A DNA stretch of 64,000 nt. Origin: Sinohyriopsis cumingii (lineage: Eukaryota > Mollusca > Bivalvia > Unionida > Unionidae). Where the stretch lies: assembly GCA_028554795.2 (NCBI GenBank), contig CM068825.1, positions 152,494,053 through 152,558,052 of the forward strand. The letters run 5' to 3'. The notes beneath the pieces are model-generated. The model was given only the letters and a program-made list of their open reading frames with translations, was not told the origin of the DNA and searched no databases. Every line of letters starts with the position of its first letter. Within the stretch, counting starts at the first letter, position 1. A program made the translations under genes and the position numbers. Below, one piece after another: positions 13,099 to 22,212 of this stretch.

Positions 13099-16000
13099 CA
13101 TACATACATACATACATACATACATACATACAGTTGCTGATAGCGTTCAGACTGTTCTCGCATTGTATACACACAATCCTGATAATTTTTGTATTTTGTG
13201 TTACCTGCCTCATCTGTCTGTCTGTCTGTCTCTCTCTCCCACACACACACACACACACAGACACACAGTACCATCATCATCAATGGTTAATCAGTTGTAT
13301 AAAGTATCAGCTTTTCTCCTTTCCTACTGTTTTTCTCTCTCTCTGTCATCATCATCATCCTCATCATCATAATAGAAAGCACATATCTCGTACCGTATCT
13401 TCTCGTGGGTCGGTGGTTCTTCCCGGGGTTTTCCCGGGTTCTTCCTCCACCATTAATACTGCCCGTCATGCATAGCCTATCGTGTGCTGAAAAATGGCGT
13501 TAAACCCCACAACAACAACAACATACCGTATCATATTTTCTTTGTCACTATTATTTTCTGTTATGAATTTTTTTTAACAAACAACAGATGGTCTTACCAG
13601 GTGGCAACCTCTAGAAAGTCGAACAAGCACATTTTTAAATCTACTGGATCCAGCATCCGTCTAGACTTTAATATTTCAAGTGTGATGAAGTCCTCAACCG
13701 TTATTTCTACTATCCGAACTTTAACTATTACATTTTCGTTCTGAAAATTTACATAAAATTTTCGTATTATACAATCAGAAATAAAAAGCAAGTGAAACAT
13801 TTTATCGTGTGAAACTACTTTCATGATGTTATTCATTCAGTCCGTTGTAGAATTGACTATTTCCACCCGATGGAGTCGTGTAGAAAGGTTGTGTGACCGT
13901 AATGGTGAAAATAAAGGTTAATTCGCCGGATTGGATTCATGCGATGGTCGTCCGAGAGTTATGCGTTGGTACGTTACTGTCTTTTCAATGGATATGTGTA
14001 GTTTTACAGTCTTCTTGCGATTTTGAAGCGATAAAAGACGCGTAAGAAAAGTTGAATCGAGCGGAGGGTTGGGATCAGGCATGCACTTCTTGTGCTAACT
14101 TATAGTACCGATAAGGTGATTTCGTGTTGTCAGAGATTTCATCGTACTTTATTGAAAAAACGTCAGACTCCTGTGATAATGCTCGCGTACGTACACCACA
14201 GTCATTGGATAATTGTACAAGAAACCAAAAAATGATATAGCTATTGATTCATGATTTTTATCCTGTAGATAAAGTGTAATGATTTTACAAGTCATTTCTA
14301 ATATATACTGTAAAAATAGATACAAGTAGCTATGGCAGCTACCGTAGGATATCCCATTACCATGGGGACGGATCCAATGATGACACGCTTGCAGATAGTT
14401 GCCAAGCAGCATAATTACAAAGTTTCATGAATTGCCGTTCAGTGGTACAGGATGCGATATAGTAACAAAAAGAAAAAGAACAGGCAGACAGAGAAAAGAA
14501 GGTTATTAAAATATCCCCGACATTTAAAAAAAATGTAATCTCCTTTTCTTTTGCCTTTTTTTGTTGGTGTTTTCTTTTGGGTTACCTTTACCCCTTTTTT
14601 TTTTAACTTTGAGGATGACTAGCCTTCAGTGATAGACAGTTCAAGTACCTTGCACGTATCTTTAAAAAAAACATTCAAACATTCCAAATGCTCCCGTAAC
14701 AAGTATTTTTAAGATAAAATAATATTTTTTTGCAACCAAATCTAATTTTTAAAAGATGGTAAGGCTTGTAAAGCTAAATTTAACTGTTCTGACATAATAT
14801 AAAATGTGCGACTTAATAAGGACTTCATATTTTGTTTATAGGCATAGCTTCAACTTCTGGAGAGCTTTGGAAGGAACACCGAAAATTTACTCTTACAACA
14901 CTAAGGAATTTTGGATTTGGAAAAACTAGCCTAGAAGGAAAGATCCACACGGAAGTTTCTATACTTTTATCTGAGATCGCGAAACAAAAAGAGAAGCCAT
15001 TCCGTATTCAGCATCTTGTACAAACTAGCGTATCCAATGTCATCAATGCTATGATATTTGGAGGACATTTTAGTCATGACGATCCAAGGTTTGGAAAAAT
15101 AATGACAATACTAGACGAACACTTCGAAAACAATGGACCCAATAATGTAGTTGCTTTCTTTCCTTTCCTGCGGTACCTGCCTGGGGACCTGTTTCATGTT
15201 AAAAAGACGCTGAGAAATATCAAATATGTGGAAGGATTTATAGGCGACCTTATTGACAAGCATATGGAGAACTTCGACGAGAGCAAAATGGAAGACTTTA
15301 TTGATGCTTTCCTACTGGAAATGAAGAATAATCGAGATAAGAAAGATTCTACATTTACAAGTGCGTGAAACTAAACCTATTAGGTCCACACTTTGAAACT
15401 ATACATATTGTTCAATTTTATTAAAAAAGGTCGTGAGGTTATCCGCGTCATACGTACAAGCTATCAACTGAAACTGATTTATTTAATATCACCTTTCTTT
15501 TCTTAAAGAAGTTTTCAGTTTTATGATCGACTTGCATTTCGGATGATATCTTAAAGAGAGTAAAATTGATTGGTACAGTGCGTTTGAAAATCTTAATGAT
15601 CTATCGCTCTGTTATACTGATTTCTATTTTCTTTCATTTTGTCCTCCTGCTAATAATTTAAGGACCATTGCATTGTAATACATTTTTACAACTTTTTTTA
15701 TCTTGTAGAAAAGCAGCTGACAAAAACAGTACTGGATCTGTTTTCAGCTGGCACAGAAACAACAACGACTACGATTATTTGGGCACTTCTGTACCTTGCT
15801 GCCAAACGAGATATCCAAGCGCGCGTTTTTCGTGAGATAAACGAATTCGTTGGAACAGACCGCCTGCCGTCCTTGCAAGACAAACGGAGATTGGTGTACA
15901 CCGAGGCCTTTATTATGGAAATTCTTAGAGCTTGTAACATTGCTACGCTGAGCATTCCCCATACATGTTCTGTGGACACAAAACTCCGGGGCTTTGACAT

Positions 16001-16999
16001 CCCTAAAGGAACAGCTCTTCTGCCAGACATCGACTCCGTGCTTTTAGATTCTAAAATGTGGGGCGACCCGGAGGAGTTCCGACCTGAAAGATTTATTGGC
16101 GAGGAAGGGACCTTACTAAAACCGGACGAATTTATTCCCTTCTTCACAGGTAAAATATATTTTCAACTCAAAAGTTTCATAACTTTTCTCGTTGTGAGGA
16201 AAGTCTCCTCATGCGATAAATAAAATAGATCGATGATACCAAGAGCATGTGAATTTTCTTCGCTTCAGCTAGAATCTAGTCTTTAAAGGTGAACCAGTGT
16301 ATTAGGTCAAACGCAGCGACTTTATGGAGTTAGTTTTCCAAGACTCCCCGTTTGAAATATTCAAGATTTTAGCGGATGATAATAAACATGTTCTAAACCA
16401 CACAGAAGATACAGACGCATTCTTGTGACTGACTTCTCAGTTTGACAAAATAATGATAGATATACATATCTCACATGGCTTTACGTAAGTATCTAATTTT
16501 ATAATGATAGTTTACAAAGCTCTAACTCGATTTCTTTTGAACTGCGCTGCCGCCCCCCACCACCACTATTCCCCACTGATTCTGAATTGTTTAGGTTTTC
16601 GATAATAAGCTGCGCTTTTCAACGATCAACAATTTTTGTTCTCTTCCAAAATGCTGATGGAAAAAGTCCATTTTAATTGCTCTCTGATTAGTTCATTAGT
16701 TTGGGTCTCTTAATCGGGATCTCTTAATTGGGGTCTGTTAATTTGTAACTATCATGATTTCTCTCAGATCAATACAGTTGACTTGTAAAGAAAAGTATAC
16801 CGGGAAGACAACAATTTTCGCGTGGATGAAAATATATTATGTGCCACCGTTTAATATAATACGTTATATCTACTAATGTATTAAACAAACCTTACCGGTG
16901 GCTTAGTGGTTACAGCGTCCGCCTCGGATGCGGGAGGTCGTGGGTTCGATCATCGGCTGAGTCATACCAAAGACTTATAAAAGTGGTTGAAATTCCAAA

Positions 17000-17033
<34 letters not shown>

Positions 17034-18130
17034 TAATATAAATAATGCTAGCCGAGTGAAATATTATTGCATAATATTAGTGCCTATATTAATAATAGAT
17101 TGAGATAACTTAAATTTCGTATATTTACAGAAGTCTGTTTTCTGCCTGTTATTTGCACGAATCTGCAAAAGTTTCTTGACACTTTCTTATAATTGTTCTG
17201 AAACAATTCTCTATCTTTATAATAAATATCTGAAAAACATTTTTATTCTCCGTTTTAACCTTGAATTGTTTTGCTTAGGTAGAAATATATATTATCCTGA
17301 TAAATGACAATGGATTGTTGAGACAGAAATATAAACAGTAATACACGTGCAAAGGAGGAATAGTAAGGGCGTACTTTTCTTTTCATTTTTCGTTTTTTGT
17401 TGGATGCGACCGTACGAAAATATTTAAGAATTTAAACAAGTCTGTCTATCCATTCACTATCGTCGCATGCCACGGACGAAAATCCGCTAATCACATTTCA
17501 CCAGTGAATGACTGCGACAAGATTTCCTTGTTCTTCTTGAACATGCACAAACAGAAATATGTCTTCAACAAGACAACGAAACAAAGAAGGTGATTTTTTG
17601 CGATCGATGAGTGACCGTGTTGGAAATAAAAAGTGGCCGGCTCGTTCCAACAGCACGAAAAGTCATGCTTGGCTAACTTTCTGAGACGATTTTATTCGGG
17701 TTCGTAAAGACTGGTTAAGCGGGTGTGCATATTCATAGATAACGAGACAATCTTATCGCAGGAACCACAGATGACAAAGGACCATTGCAAATATTCGCTC
17801 GTGGCTTTCGACGATACCCCTACATCAACTCCTCCACGATAATCTTTCAGTTTGTAAGATTATTCATTGGCGTTTGAGGATGCCTTTTATCACACAGGAA
17901 AGTGTATCAATTTCCTACAACGAAAATACTGTGTGCTATATATCCTTAACCATTTTACAGGTAGGAGGAACTGTGTTGGCGAGTCCCTAGCTAGAATGGA
18001 ACTTTACCTCTTCATCACTGCTCTAGTCCAGAGTTTAGAGTTACTGCCACCGGAGGGCACAACGCTGGACATAAACGAACTAGACGGGGTGTTTGGTGTA
18101 ACACACAAGCCAAAACCTTTCAAAATTTGA
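1590..18130 (+). CDS. Cytochrome P450, CYP2-type, microsomal (copy A, 4 exons)
   Basis: This is a haem-thiolate monooxygenase expected at the cytosolic face of the endoplasmic reticulum, using electrons from P450 reductase. Exons are 1590-1944, 14842-15360, 15709-16149 and 17961-18130. All three introns are phase 1 with GT-AG ends. They join to 494 codons, a normal P450 length. The N-terminus has a membrane anchor (about residues 11-28) and a PPGPW hinge. The I-helix has AGTETT (305-310), the K-helix has EILR (ExxR, 362-365), then comes FRPERF, and the haem loop FFTGRRNCVG has its cysteine at about 443. Exon 1 uses the ATG 124 bp below the TATA box. Oddity: the paralogue at 34206-41730 reads CGA where this copy has TGA, so the last 15 residues are missing here. 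Family is clear; CYP number and substrate cannot be told. Confidence 0.9.
2108..2437 (+). repeat. Left terminal inverted repeat of the 12-kb element
   Basis: It pairs with the reverse complement of 13846-14175 over its whole length. The best conserved part, near 2305-2350 (CGTACCAACGCATAACTCTC and on), is identical in both arms. Confidence 0.85.
2438..2707. other. Between TIR and foldback arm, no gene seen
   Basis: This stretch has a short G-rich run (GTGGGGTGGGGGTGGGGGGA near 2461) and AT-rich sequence. I see no coding potential. Confidence 0.4.
2708..3162 (+). repeat. Foldback arm 1
   Basis: This 455-bp arm is the reverse complement of both 3200-3651 and 4354-4805. Outer end CGGAATTACATCACAATTAA, inner end ACTATGTCC. 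With arm 2 it forms a near-palindrome with a 37-bp loop. Confidence 0.85.
3200..3651 (-). repeat. Foldback arm 2
   Basis: Inverted copy of 2708-3162. It starts GGACATAGAACAC and ends near GACCTGATTC, where similarity among the three arms stops. Confidence 0.85.
3652..4353. other. Spacer between foldback arms 2 and 3
   Basis: AT-rich sequence with no protein similarity and no repeat that I recognise. If arms 1 and 3 are the ends of one foldback transposon (2708-4805), this is its interior. Confidence 0.4.
4354..4805 (-). repeat. Foldback arm 3
   Basis: Second inverted copy of arm 1, in the same orientation as arm 2. All three arms lose similarity at the same outer point (ATTCCG or ATTCCT), which marks the repeat end. 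Confidence 0.85.
4817..5960 (+). pseudogene. Relic of a P2X7-like cysteine-rich domain protein
   Basis: Three broken pieces lie in order. First is an ATG ORF, MAESSDDSSKFMANLLCSF. Next is a frame with QYQFTPEQEE and, ending near 5012, AEQRLGYSFW. Then, near 5707-5760, comes CGKCSSKEMVQKCRCCK, followed at about 5790 by CIIDHPRFQTV and AYIQQ. The Cys pattern CxxC...CxCC followed by CIxxHPxF resembles the zinc-binding C-terminal domain of P2X7 receptors, a domain found in many multicopy invertebrate genes. Frameshifts and stops break every piece, and a 21-bp minisatellite sits in the middle. The call rests on motif memory, not on alignment. Confidence 0.35.
5015..5119 (+). repeat. 21-bp minisatellite, five units
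   Basis: The unit is GGTAATTACTATATTCATTMT, repeated five times with one variable base (A or C). Because 21 is a multiple of 3 it stays open and makes an artefact ORF rich in YYIH. Confidence 0.9.
6977..7160 (-). pseudogene. Exon of a THAP-linked, transposase-like gene (TGA at a conserved Trp)
   Basis: Read on the minus strand, the exon has an acceptor (CCCTCTTTTCTTCAG at 7161-7175) and a donor (AAGG|GTATGT). It encodes NEVKSSHDMEKERLSRAITK, then IITDRHVQIQKWIRKN, then YFDV*HVAKG. The pattern ITDRHxQIxKWIR...HYDVWHVAKG is one I know from many multicopy uncharacterised genes of fish and invertebrates. The Trp of WHVAKG is TGA here, so this copy is dead. It lies on the same strand and 3' of the THAP exon at 8829-9068, so the two may be one gene carried by the 12-kb element. 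Confidence 0.5.
7170..8828. other. Presumed intronic sequence between the minus-strand exons
   Basis: A possible small exon lies near 8001-8085 (minus, acceptor TTTTTTTTAG, donor CCG|GTAATG), but each frame holds a stop. A duplicated block, (TTA/TTG)n then AACAGGCATGAAATAAGCA, lies at about 8440-8535, and a T/G run follows at 8550-8590. Confidence 0.35.
8440..8535 (+). repeat. Short tandem duplication with (TTA)n(TTG)n
   Basis: Two copies of TTATTATTGTTGTTGTTG plus AACAGGCATGAAATAAGCA stand in tandem, ending before GCATGCAAAAAAAA. Confidence 0.8.
8829..9068 (-). pseudogene. THAP zinc-finger C-terminal half
   Basis: The minus frame reads RPVTGEIVCIDHLRDDDF, then RRLLPNAVPSVFSRQ. This matches the end of a THAP DNA-binding domain: the CxxH pair (VCIDHL, usually VCSDHF) and the AVPxIF box (NAVPSVF). 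The first Cys pair would be upstream, but the frame meets TAA just before 9068, so the start is missing or in another exon. THAP domains occur in P-element and other DNA transposases as well as host regulators. With the exon at 6977-7160 it is the best candidate for a transposase gene of the 12-kb element. Confidence 0.5.
9130..10120. other. No gene seen
   Basis: AT-rich sequence between the THAP relic and the LINE. Short ORFs here have low-complexity translations and no match I recognise. Confidence 0.4.
10122..13040 (-). pseudogene. Non-LTR retrotransposon (APE endonuclease plus RT), 5'-truncated and frameshifted
   Basis: Read on the minus strand, the order is: AP-endonuclease part (13040-12610; VCLAVKSSL, SVYAPTLSSP, LLLGDFNARVG), linker (12693-12109), RT (12104-10885; SPGKDGIPAEVY, DCNYRGISLLS, FVDLTKAFDRVN, GVKQGSVLAPVLF, FADD at about 11047-11058), and a C-terminal region (10876-10186; WQDRIPNQELL, RWTGHVIRMDQ) with a C2H2-like finger (CNRLCASEFGLRSHMRVH) near 10190-10245. 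At least three frameshifts separate the pieces. The endonuclease start is lost at a CATA microsatellite. The 3' end runs into an A-rich stretch near 10100-10120. It belongs with RTE/jockey-like LINEs; I do not settle the clade. Confidence 0.85.
13068..13131 (+). repeat. (CATA)n microsatellite
   Basis: Sixteen or so CATA units at the broken 5' end of the minus-strand LINE. ORFs reading THTYIH or MYVCMYVC across it are artefacts. Confidence 0.95.
13205..13376 (+). repeat. TCTG, CA and TCA simple repeats
   Basis: (TCTG)n at 13215-13232, (CA)n at 13241-13259, CT-rich and (TCA)n at 13330-13370. No coding value. Confidence 0.9.
13385..13522 (+). mobile_element. 3' end of a SINE or LINE with an AAC tail
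   Basis: The sequence CCGGGTTCTTCCTCCACCAT, then GTGCTGAAAAATGGCGTTAA and ACCCC, ends in (AAC)n. I know this kind of 3' end, a GGCGTTAAA block followed by a short repeat tail, from molluscan retroposons. Only the 3' part is present. Confidence 0.5.
13846..14175 (-). repeat. Right terminal inverted repeat of the 12-kb element
   Basis: Reverse complement of 2108-2437. The outer end reads AGACTCCTGTG and abuts ATAATGC, the right target duplication. Confidence 0.85.
14183..14841 (+). other. Remainder of CYP-A intron 1
   Basis: Sequence shared with CYP-B intron 1 outside its own insertions. The intact site GTGGTACAGGATGCG near 14445 is the empty target of the Mutator-like element in CYP-B. TTTTCTTTTGGGTTACC near 14570 is the empty target of its hAT-like element. 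Confidence 0.7.
14842..15360 (+). CDS. CYP-A exon 2
   Basis: The acceptor is TTTATAG|GC and the donor ACAA|GTGCGT. It is 519 bp and phase 1 at both ends. It starts GIASTSGELWKEHRKFTL, with the WxxxR-type C-helix motif seen as WKEHRK. The last base is A, so the codon completed by exon 3 is AAA (Lys). Confidence 0.93.
15709..16149 (+). CDS. CYP-A exon 3 (I-helix, ExxR)
   Basis: The acceptor is TCTTGTAG|AA and the donor TTCACAG|GTAAAA. It is 441 bp. It holds the oxygen-activation motif AGTETT, the K-helix EILR and the FRPERF motif, and ends in IPFFT just before the haem loop. Confidence 0.93.
16889..17031 (+). mobile_element. tRNA-derived SINE in CYP-A intron 3 (internally deleted)
   Basis: It has the pol III A box TGGCTTAGTGG and B box GGTTCGATC in a tRNA-like head that includes GTCCGCCTCGGATGCGGGAG. 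Then come ATACCAAAGACTTATAAAAG and directly AAATCACACAC with a CA tail. The long copy at 51058-51385 has about 200 bp more between head and tail. CYP-B intron 3 lacks the insertion (near 40555), so it arrived after the gene duplication. Confidence 0.85.
17961..18130 (+). CDS. CYP-A exon 4 (haem-binding loop, early stop)
   Basis: The acceptor is TTTTACAG|GT. The exon encodes GRRNCVGESLARMEL, with the cysteine that ligates haem, and a typical CYP2 C-terminus ending KPKPFKI. The frame then meets TGA. In CYP-B the same codon is CGA and translation goes on 15 more residues. The reading frame past the stop is still recognisable here, so the change is recent. Confidence 0.9.
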
Positions 18131-18714
18131 GCTATATTGAGAAAAAAAGAAGCAGAGGAAATAAAGCCATGTTGAACTTTTCTATTGTGCAGTTAGTTAG
18201 GCTAGAAAAATTCAACAGCAATTTGTTAATTTCAGATACAAAGATAATGGATGATGCTTTGTGTATTTTTCATGTTATTTTTGTTAATGTTTTTTTCCCT
18301 ACTTGCAAAGATTTTAAAATACTTTTTGAGAATGTAAATACAAAAACTACAGATTATTTCCCTGTACGTATTCTTAGTACGATTGAATGGTACACTGAAT
18401 GGTACACTCATAAACTACAAAATTGAAAATGCTTACGGTGACAAGGTCTTGAAAACAAATTGAATATACTTCTCTTTTGTCAATATTTTGTCAACATCAT
18501 TTTTGGCGACAAATATTTTAGAACTGTTATTTTATAGCTCAAAACGAATGATACATTCACTATAAAAATGAAGTTGCCATCTGTTTTACGGAACATCATG
18601 TTATATATATCTAAAACAGTAATCGTTATTTTCACAATCTTTCTGTTTAGATGTAAGTATATTCGTGACGGTACTTTTTATGAATATGAAAACTGACATT
18701 TGCTTAAAGCGCAG
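18131..18714 (+). other. CYP-A 3' flank shared with CYP-B
   Basis: It matches 41731-42243 and then diverges abruptly after TTAAAGCGCA, which marks the right edge of the duplicated P450 unit. It includes the 3'UTR. Confidence 0.75.
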
Positions 18715-19360
18715 GTTTTCTCGATTTTTTGTCGATAATAACAATTATTTCTTCCTACCAAAGCATACTATTTCCAAGGATGATTAAAGTTTATAACACC
18801 CAACCGAGTCGGGCCAGTCGTCACAGAGACATAAACCCGTAACATGATAGTTCTAACTTTCCTTCGACGCACTGGTCAGTGACATCAAACGTGCCAGCCT
18901 TGGCAGGTTTTCATTGTGTTTATCAGTACCAGTCACTTTGAAACATCTCTCTACAACATGTTGATTACTGTATGCTTAACTCCATGCCTACCTGTCGTTA
19001 CCCCATATTTTCTTTCTACCTGGAATATCTTCCCTAACACTCATTTTTAGGCAAGATTTTTACCCATCTTAAGGAGTTGTAAAGAGTGCACCACTTTTAT
19101 TAGAAATGACCGTGATGAGAACGGAGCCAAGTACATCAGTTCATAAACACGTAACCTGGATTATGCATAATTCACTGAAGAAATTCCAAACAGTGACCCA
19201 AAAAAACATATTTACTTCCTCTATTAATAATAATACTGATTTTAAACACATGCATAAAGAGAATAATTTAGCTATGCATTATTTTTTAAAATTTTTTTAC
19301 AATGAATAAAATAACAAAATACGCAATATGGGTCAAACAGAAATGAATTCAATTTTGGAC
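18715..19360. other. No gene seen
   Basis: Unique AT-rich sequence after the end of the duplicated P450 unit. Short ORFs are not convincing. Confidence 0.4.
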
Positions 19361-19364
19361 AAGT

Positions 19365-20500
19365 TCAGCATACAACACTTCCCCTTATAAAGAAAAAGAT
19401 ATTTACGCAATCAAGCTTTCTTTTTACTCTTAGGCAAATATACATGTAGAAAAAGTTACATAAGGTTAAATCGTTTGAATGAGACAAAGTATACATGAAA
19501 CAATATATTTCTATACACGTGAAAGAGCATCTGCTATTAAAATTGTCTTTTTCCTTGATGTGCCGATGAAAGTAAGGGTGGTTTTGATCACTAAACATAA
19601 TAATTGGAGAAGGAGCTAAACTAATATAGACTTCAAAGTGTTGTAATGCCAATATCAAAGCCAAACATTCCTTCTCGATTGTGGAATAATTTCTCTGGTA
19701 CTTATTTAATTTCTTAGAAAATAGTACACTGGATGATCTACATCATTTTTGTCTTCTTGACTCGATGCTGCTCCAACCATAACATCACTTGCATCAACGC
19801 AGAGTTTAAATGATTGACTGAAAATTGGAGCTGTAAGAACTTGTTCACTTTAAGTATGGCCTTATCAAAAGCCTCCTGATATTTTTCAGATCATGAAACT
19901 TGGTTTTCTTGCTGAATAATATTTGTCAGGGGTTCAGCAATTATGGAAAAATTGGAACTAATTTCCGATAGTATCCAGCCATACCCAAATATCCATCAAT
20001 TGCTTTTTATTGATAGGAATGGGGAATTCAGAGATAACCTTGACCTTAGCATCTATAGGTTTAACTTGTCCTTGTCCCGCATTGTGTCCTAGAAATCATA
20101 CACAAGCACGTCAAAACACAGTTTTGAATAAATTAATTGTCAAATTTACATCACTGAATCTGTCAAAGAATTTCCGAATTGTTGCTAAATGATCTTTCCA
20201 GGTGTCGTTGGAGATGTATACATCATCAATGTAAGCATCACAATTATCTAGACAAATTGTAATCATAGTTATTAACGTCAAAAATTACTAGGCGAACCTT
20301 TCATGCCAAATGGCATCACTTTATATTGATAATGTCAAACTGGAGTCACGAATGGTGAAATTTCCTTTGCTTTTTCCGTCAGTGGCATTTGCCAAAATCG
20401 TTCAGAAGGTCAAATTTGGTGACATAATTTGCATCTCCAAATTTATCAATGCAGCCATCGATTCTTGGAAATGGAAATTAATCTGTTTTAGTCTGTTTGG
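19365..20500 (-). pseudogene. Ty3/gypsy retrotransposon relic (RT and RNase H)
   Basis: On the minus strand, RT pieces come first: AYIDDVYISNDTWKDHLATI, with the IDD form of the catalytic box near 20230, then VNLTINLFKT and FLGHNAGQGQVKPIDAKV. Connection and RNase H pieces follow: KKLNKYQRNYSTIEKECLAL and LALQHFEVYI, then FSDQNH. This order and wording are those of gypsy pol. Stops and frameshifts are frequent and no LTR is recognised. It is older and of a different lineage from the gypsy copies at 47470 and 53550. Confidence 0.8.
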
Positions 20501-20985
20501 CTGAAATTAAGTCTGTTTCTCAAAACTACGTGCGGCAAGCCTGATTGGTACTTGTTGGTACATAATGTCAGTGCCATCCATGTTATCAAGGTAATAAATG
20601 ATTATGCAGAAAGATGAAGGGTTTTTATATAATAAAAAACCCTCCGGGGCCAAATCCCCCTACATCCAGCAAAAGGAGATGACCATTCCCAACTAAATGA
20701 TGTTTCAAATACAGTTTCATGGGTAATTTCTTAATTTTGCCCGTGCGTGAACACCCCCTCCTCGGCGAACCCATAGGTCCGAAACGAAAAAGAAAGAGGT
20801 TCAGAGGGCTGTTTAGGTCGAATTTGAATTTCTAATTTGTAATAAAGCACCACCCAAGTGAACCTACTGGGTTCGGGGGAGGTGAAGCACCCAGAAAAGT
20901 TTCATTTGGGTAAAAAAAAATATTTTTTTTTTTTATACAGATGAGCAGTTCATTGATATTTCAACATCTTCCCAGCCGATCGCAA
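20500..20985. other. No gene seen
   Basis: Possibly the upstream RT part of the same gypsy relic, but I could not read a convincing frame. An A/T run ends at 20935. Confidence 0.3.
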
Positions 20986-20989
20986 CTGT

Positions 20990-21470
20990 CCCCCAAATAT
21001 AATATCTTTTACAATCGCCGACAAAGTGTCCGTTGCGTGTATTTCTTCTTGGCGACCAGCGTGTCAATGAATAAACTTCCCACCACAATAACCTATCGGC
21101 CACGAACCAGGTGTAGAAATATTTATGGAAAGAAATGTATAAAGATACATGTGTGTCAGTTACCTGTTGTACCGCCCACAACAGGTAATTGAGTTTTCAC
21201 CAGGTTAATCACAAAAAGGTTTACTGAATCATAATTGACACTGTTGGATTGTATATGAACGTAGGGGAAAAGGAAAGTAATACTATAATTTTATTGTATG
21301 TACTTCCTTGTCTTTTACGGTCAAGAGTGTTACAATTATTGTTCTGTACGAGGCTAATAACGTGTGTTATTGAAAGGACATTGAACCGGATATATCATCA
21401 CTGGGGAATTTCATGTTTTATAAATCAGCGCACGAATGGTTCCGGTAATTTGAAGTAGGCAGAAAAAATA
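20990..21470 (+). repeat. Dispersed 0.5-kb repeat, copy 1
   Basis: It matches the reverse complement of 46945-47478 throughout: ATCGCCGACAAAGTGT at the start, TTTTCACCAGGT in the middle, and AATTTCATGTT and ATAAATCAGCGC near the end. Its first part is a degraded form of the tRNA-like segment that is clearer in copy 2. Confidence 0.75.
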
Positions 21471-21629
21471 CGGTACATTTATATGTATACTGAATTGTAT
21501 GTTTTGATTATACCGTTTCAATAGAGCTGATTTTGTTATACCAGCAGATACACTCTGTACCGATTTTGGATGAATATTAAAATATTATCAATCAACGGAA
21601 ATGTATCGAAAACTACGCTACTCGACAAC

Positions 21630-21760
21630 GTGAGTGTGCTTGTCAAACTGTTTGAGTAAGATTAAAAATGTTTGTCAGTTTCAAAACGCGAACCAGTACT
21701 GTGACCGTTTAATATTTGATGTGGCAAGAAGAAATGATACAATACGCAACAAAGGGTTTG
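21630..21760 (+). repeat. 131-bp direct repeat, left copy
   Basis: Nearly identical to 22082-22212 (GTGAGTGTGCTTGTCAAA to AACAAAGGGTTTG), 452 bp upstream. The right copy runs directly into the polymerase-B relic, so the duplication took in its 5' edge. Confidence 0.85.
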
Positions 21761-22081
21761 TACGTTTACACTCCAATCTGTCTGCACTGCAATCGTAACA
21801 GCGCTCTTGCGTTGGCATTATTTTGCCACACTACCTTTAAAAAAAACAATGCATTACTCATCATAAACGATTTCATTGGCTATACTTATTTTCTTACCGC
21901 TTTCGCTTCGAATTGACTTCAGTACCGTTTCGCACAGTGACAAGATCGGACGTGTTTTTTTTTTTTTATTCTGCGGCTGGTCGCTACACTACTTGCCCTG
22001 AATTTACAACCAAACAATGTGTTACACATTGTAAGTGACTTCATTGGCTAACGGATATTTTACACTTCTGTTTCTGTTGAT

Positions 22082-22212
22082 GTGAGTGTGCTTGTCAAAA
22101 TGTTTGAGTAAGATTAAAAATGTTTGTCAGTTTCAAAACGCGAACCAGTACTGTGGCCGTTTAATATTTGATGTGGCAAGAAGAAATGGTACAATACGTA
22201 ACAAAGGGTTTG
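22082..22212 (+). repeat. 131-bp direct repeat, right copy
   Basis: Partner of 21630-21760. It ends where the readable exonuclease part of the polymerase begins. Confidence 0.85.

Larger units (their letters stand above)
2101..14182. mobile_element. 12.07-kb DNA transposon with 330-bp TIRs in CYP-A intron 1
   Basis: The element is 2108-14175 with terminal inverted repeats 2108-2437 and 13846-14175 (roughly 85-90% alike by eye), starting C(C/A)CAGGAGTCT. It is flanked by a 7-bp target duplication, ATAATAC (2101-2107) and ATAATGC (14176-14182). CYP-B intron 1 has one ATAATAC at the same place (about 34726) and no insertion, so it is an empty site. Inside are foldback arms, a P2X7-like relic (+), THAP-type exons (-) and a LINE (-). 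I could not assign a superfamily. The long TIR, the 7-bp duplication and a resident THAP-type gene would fit a large cut-and-paste element that has collected later insertions. Confidence 0.8.

Noticed and set aside
13023-13475. ORFs of 109-150 codons rich in THTYIH, VCMYVC and HHH
   Set aside because: They are translations of CATA, CA and TCA microsatellites lying over the LINE 5' break.
15698-16147. 149-codon minus-strand ORF opposite CYP-A exon 3
   Set aside because: Antisense shadow of the P450 exon; the same region in CYP-B gives only broken pieces of it.
16893-16960. tRNA gene candidate
   Set aside because: A and B boxes are present, but the anticodon arm and acceptor do not pair as in a tRNA, and a SINE body and CA tail follow.
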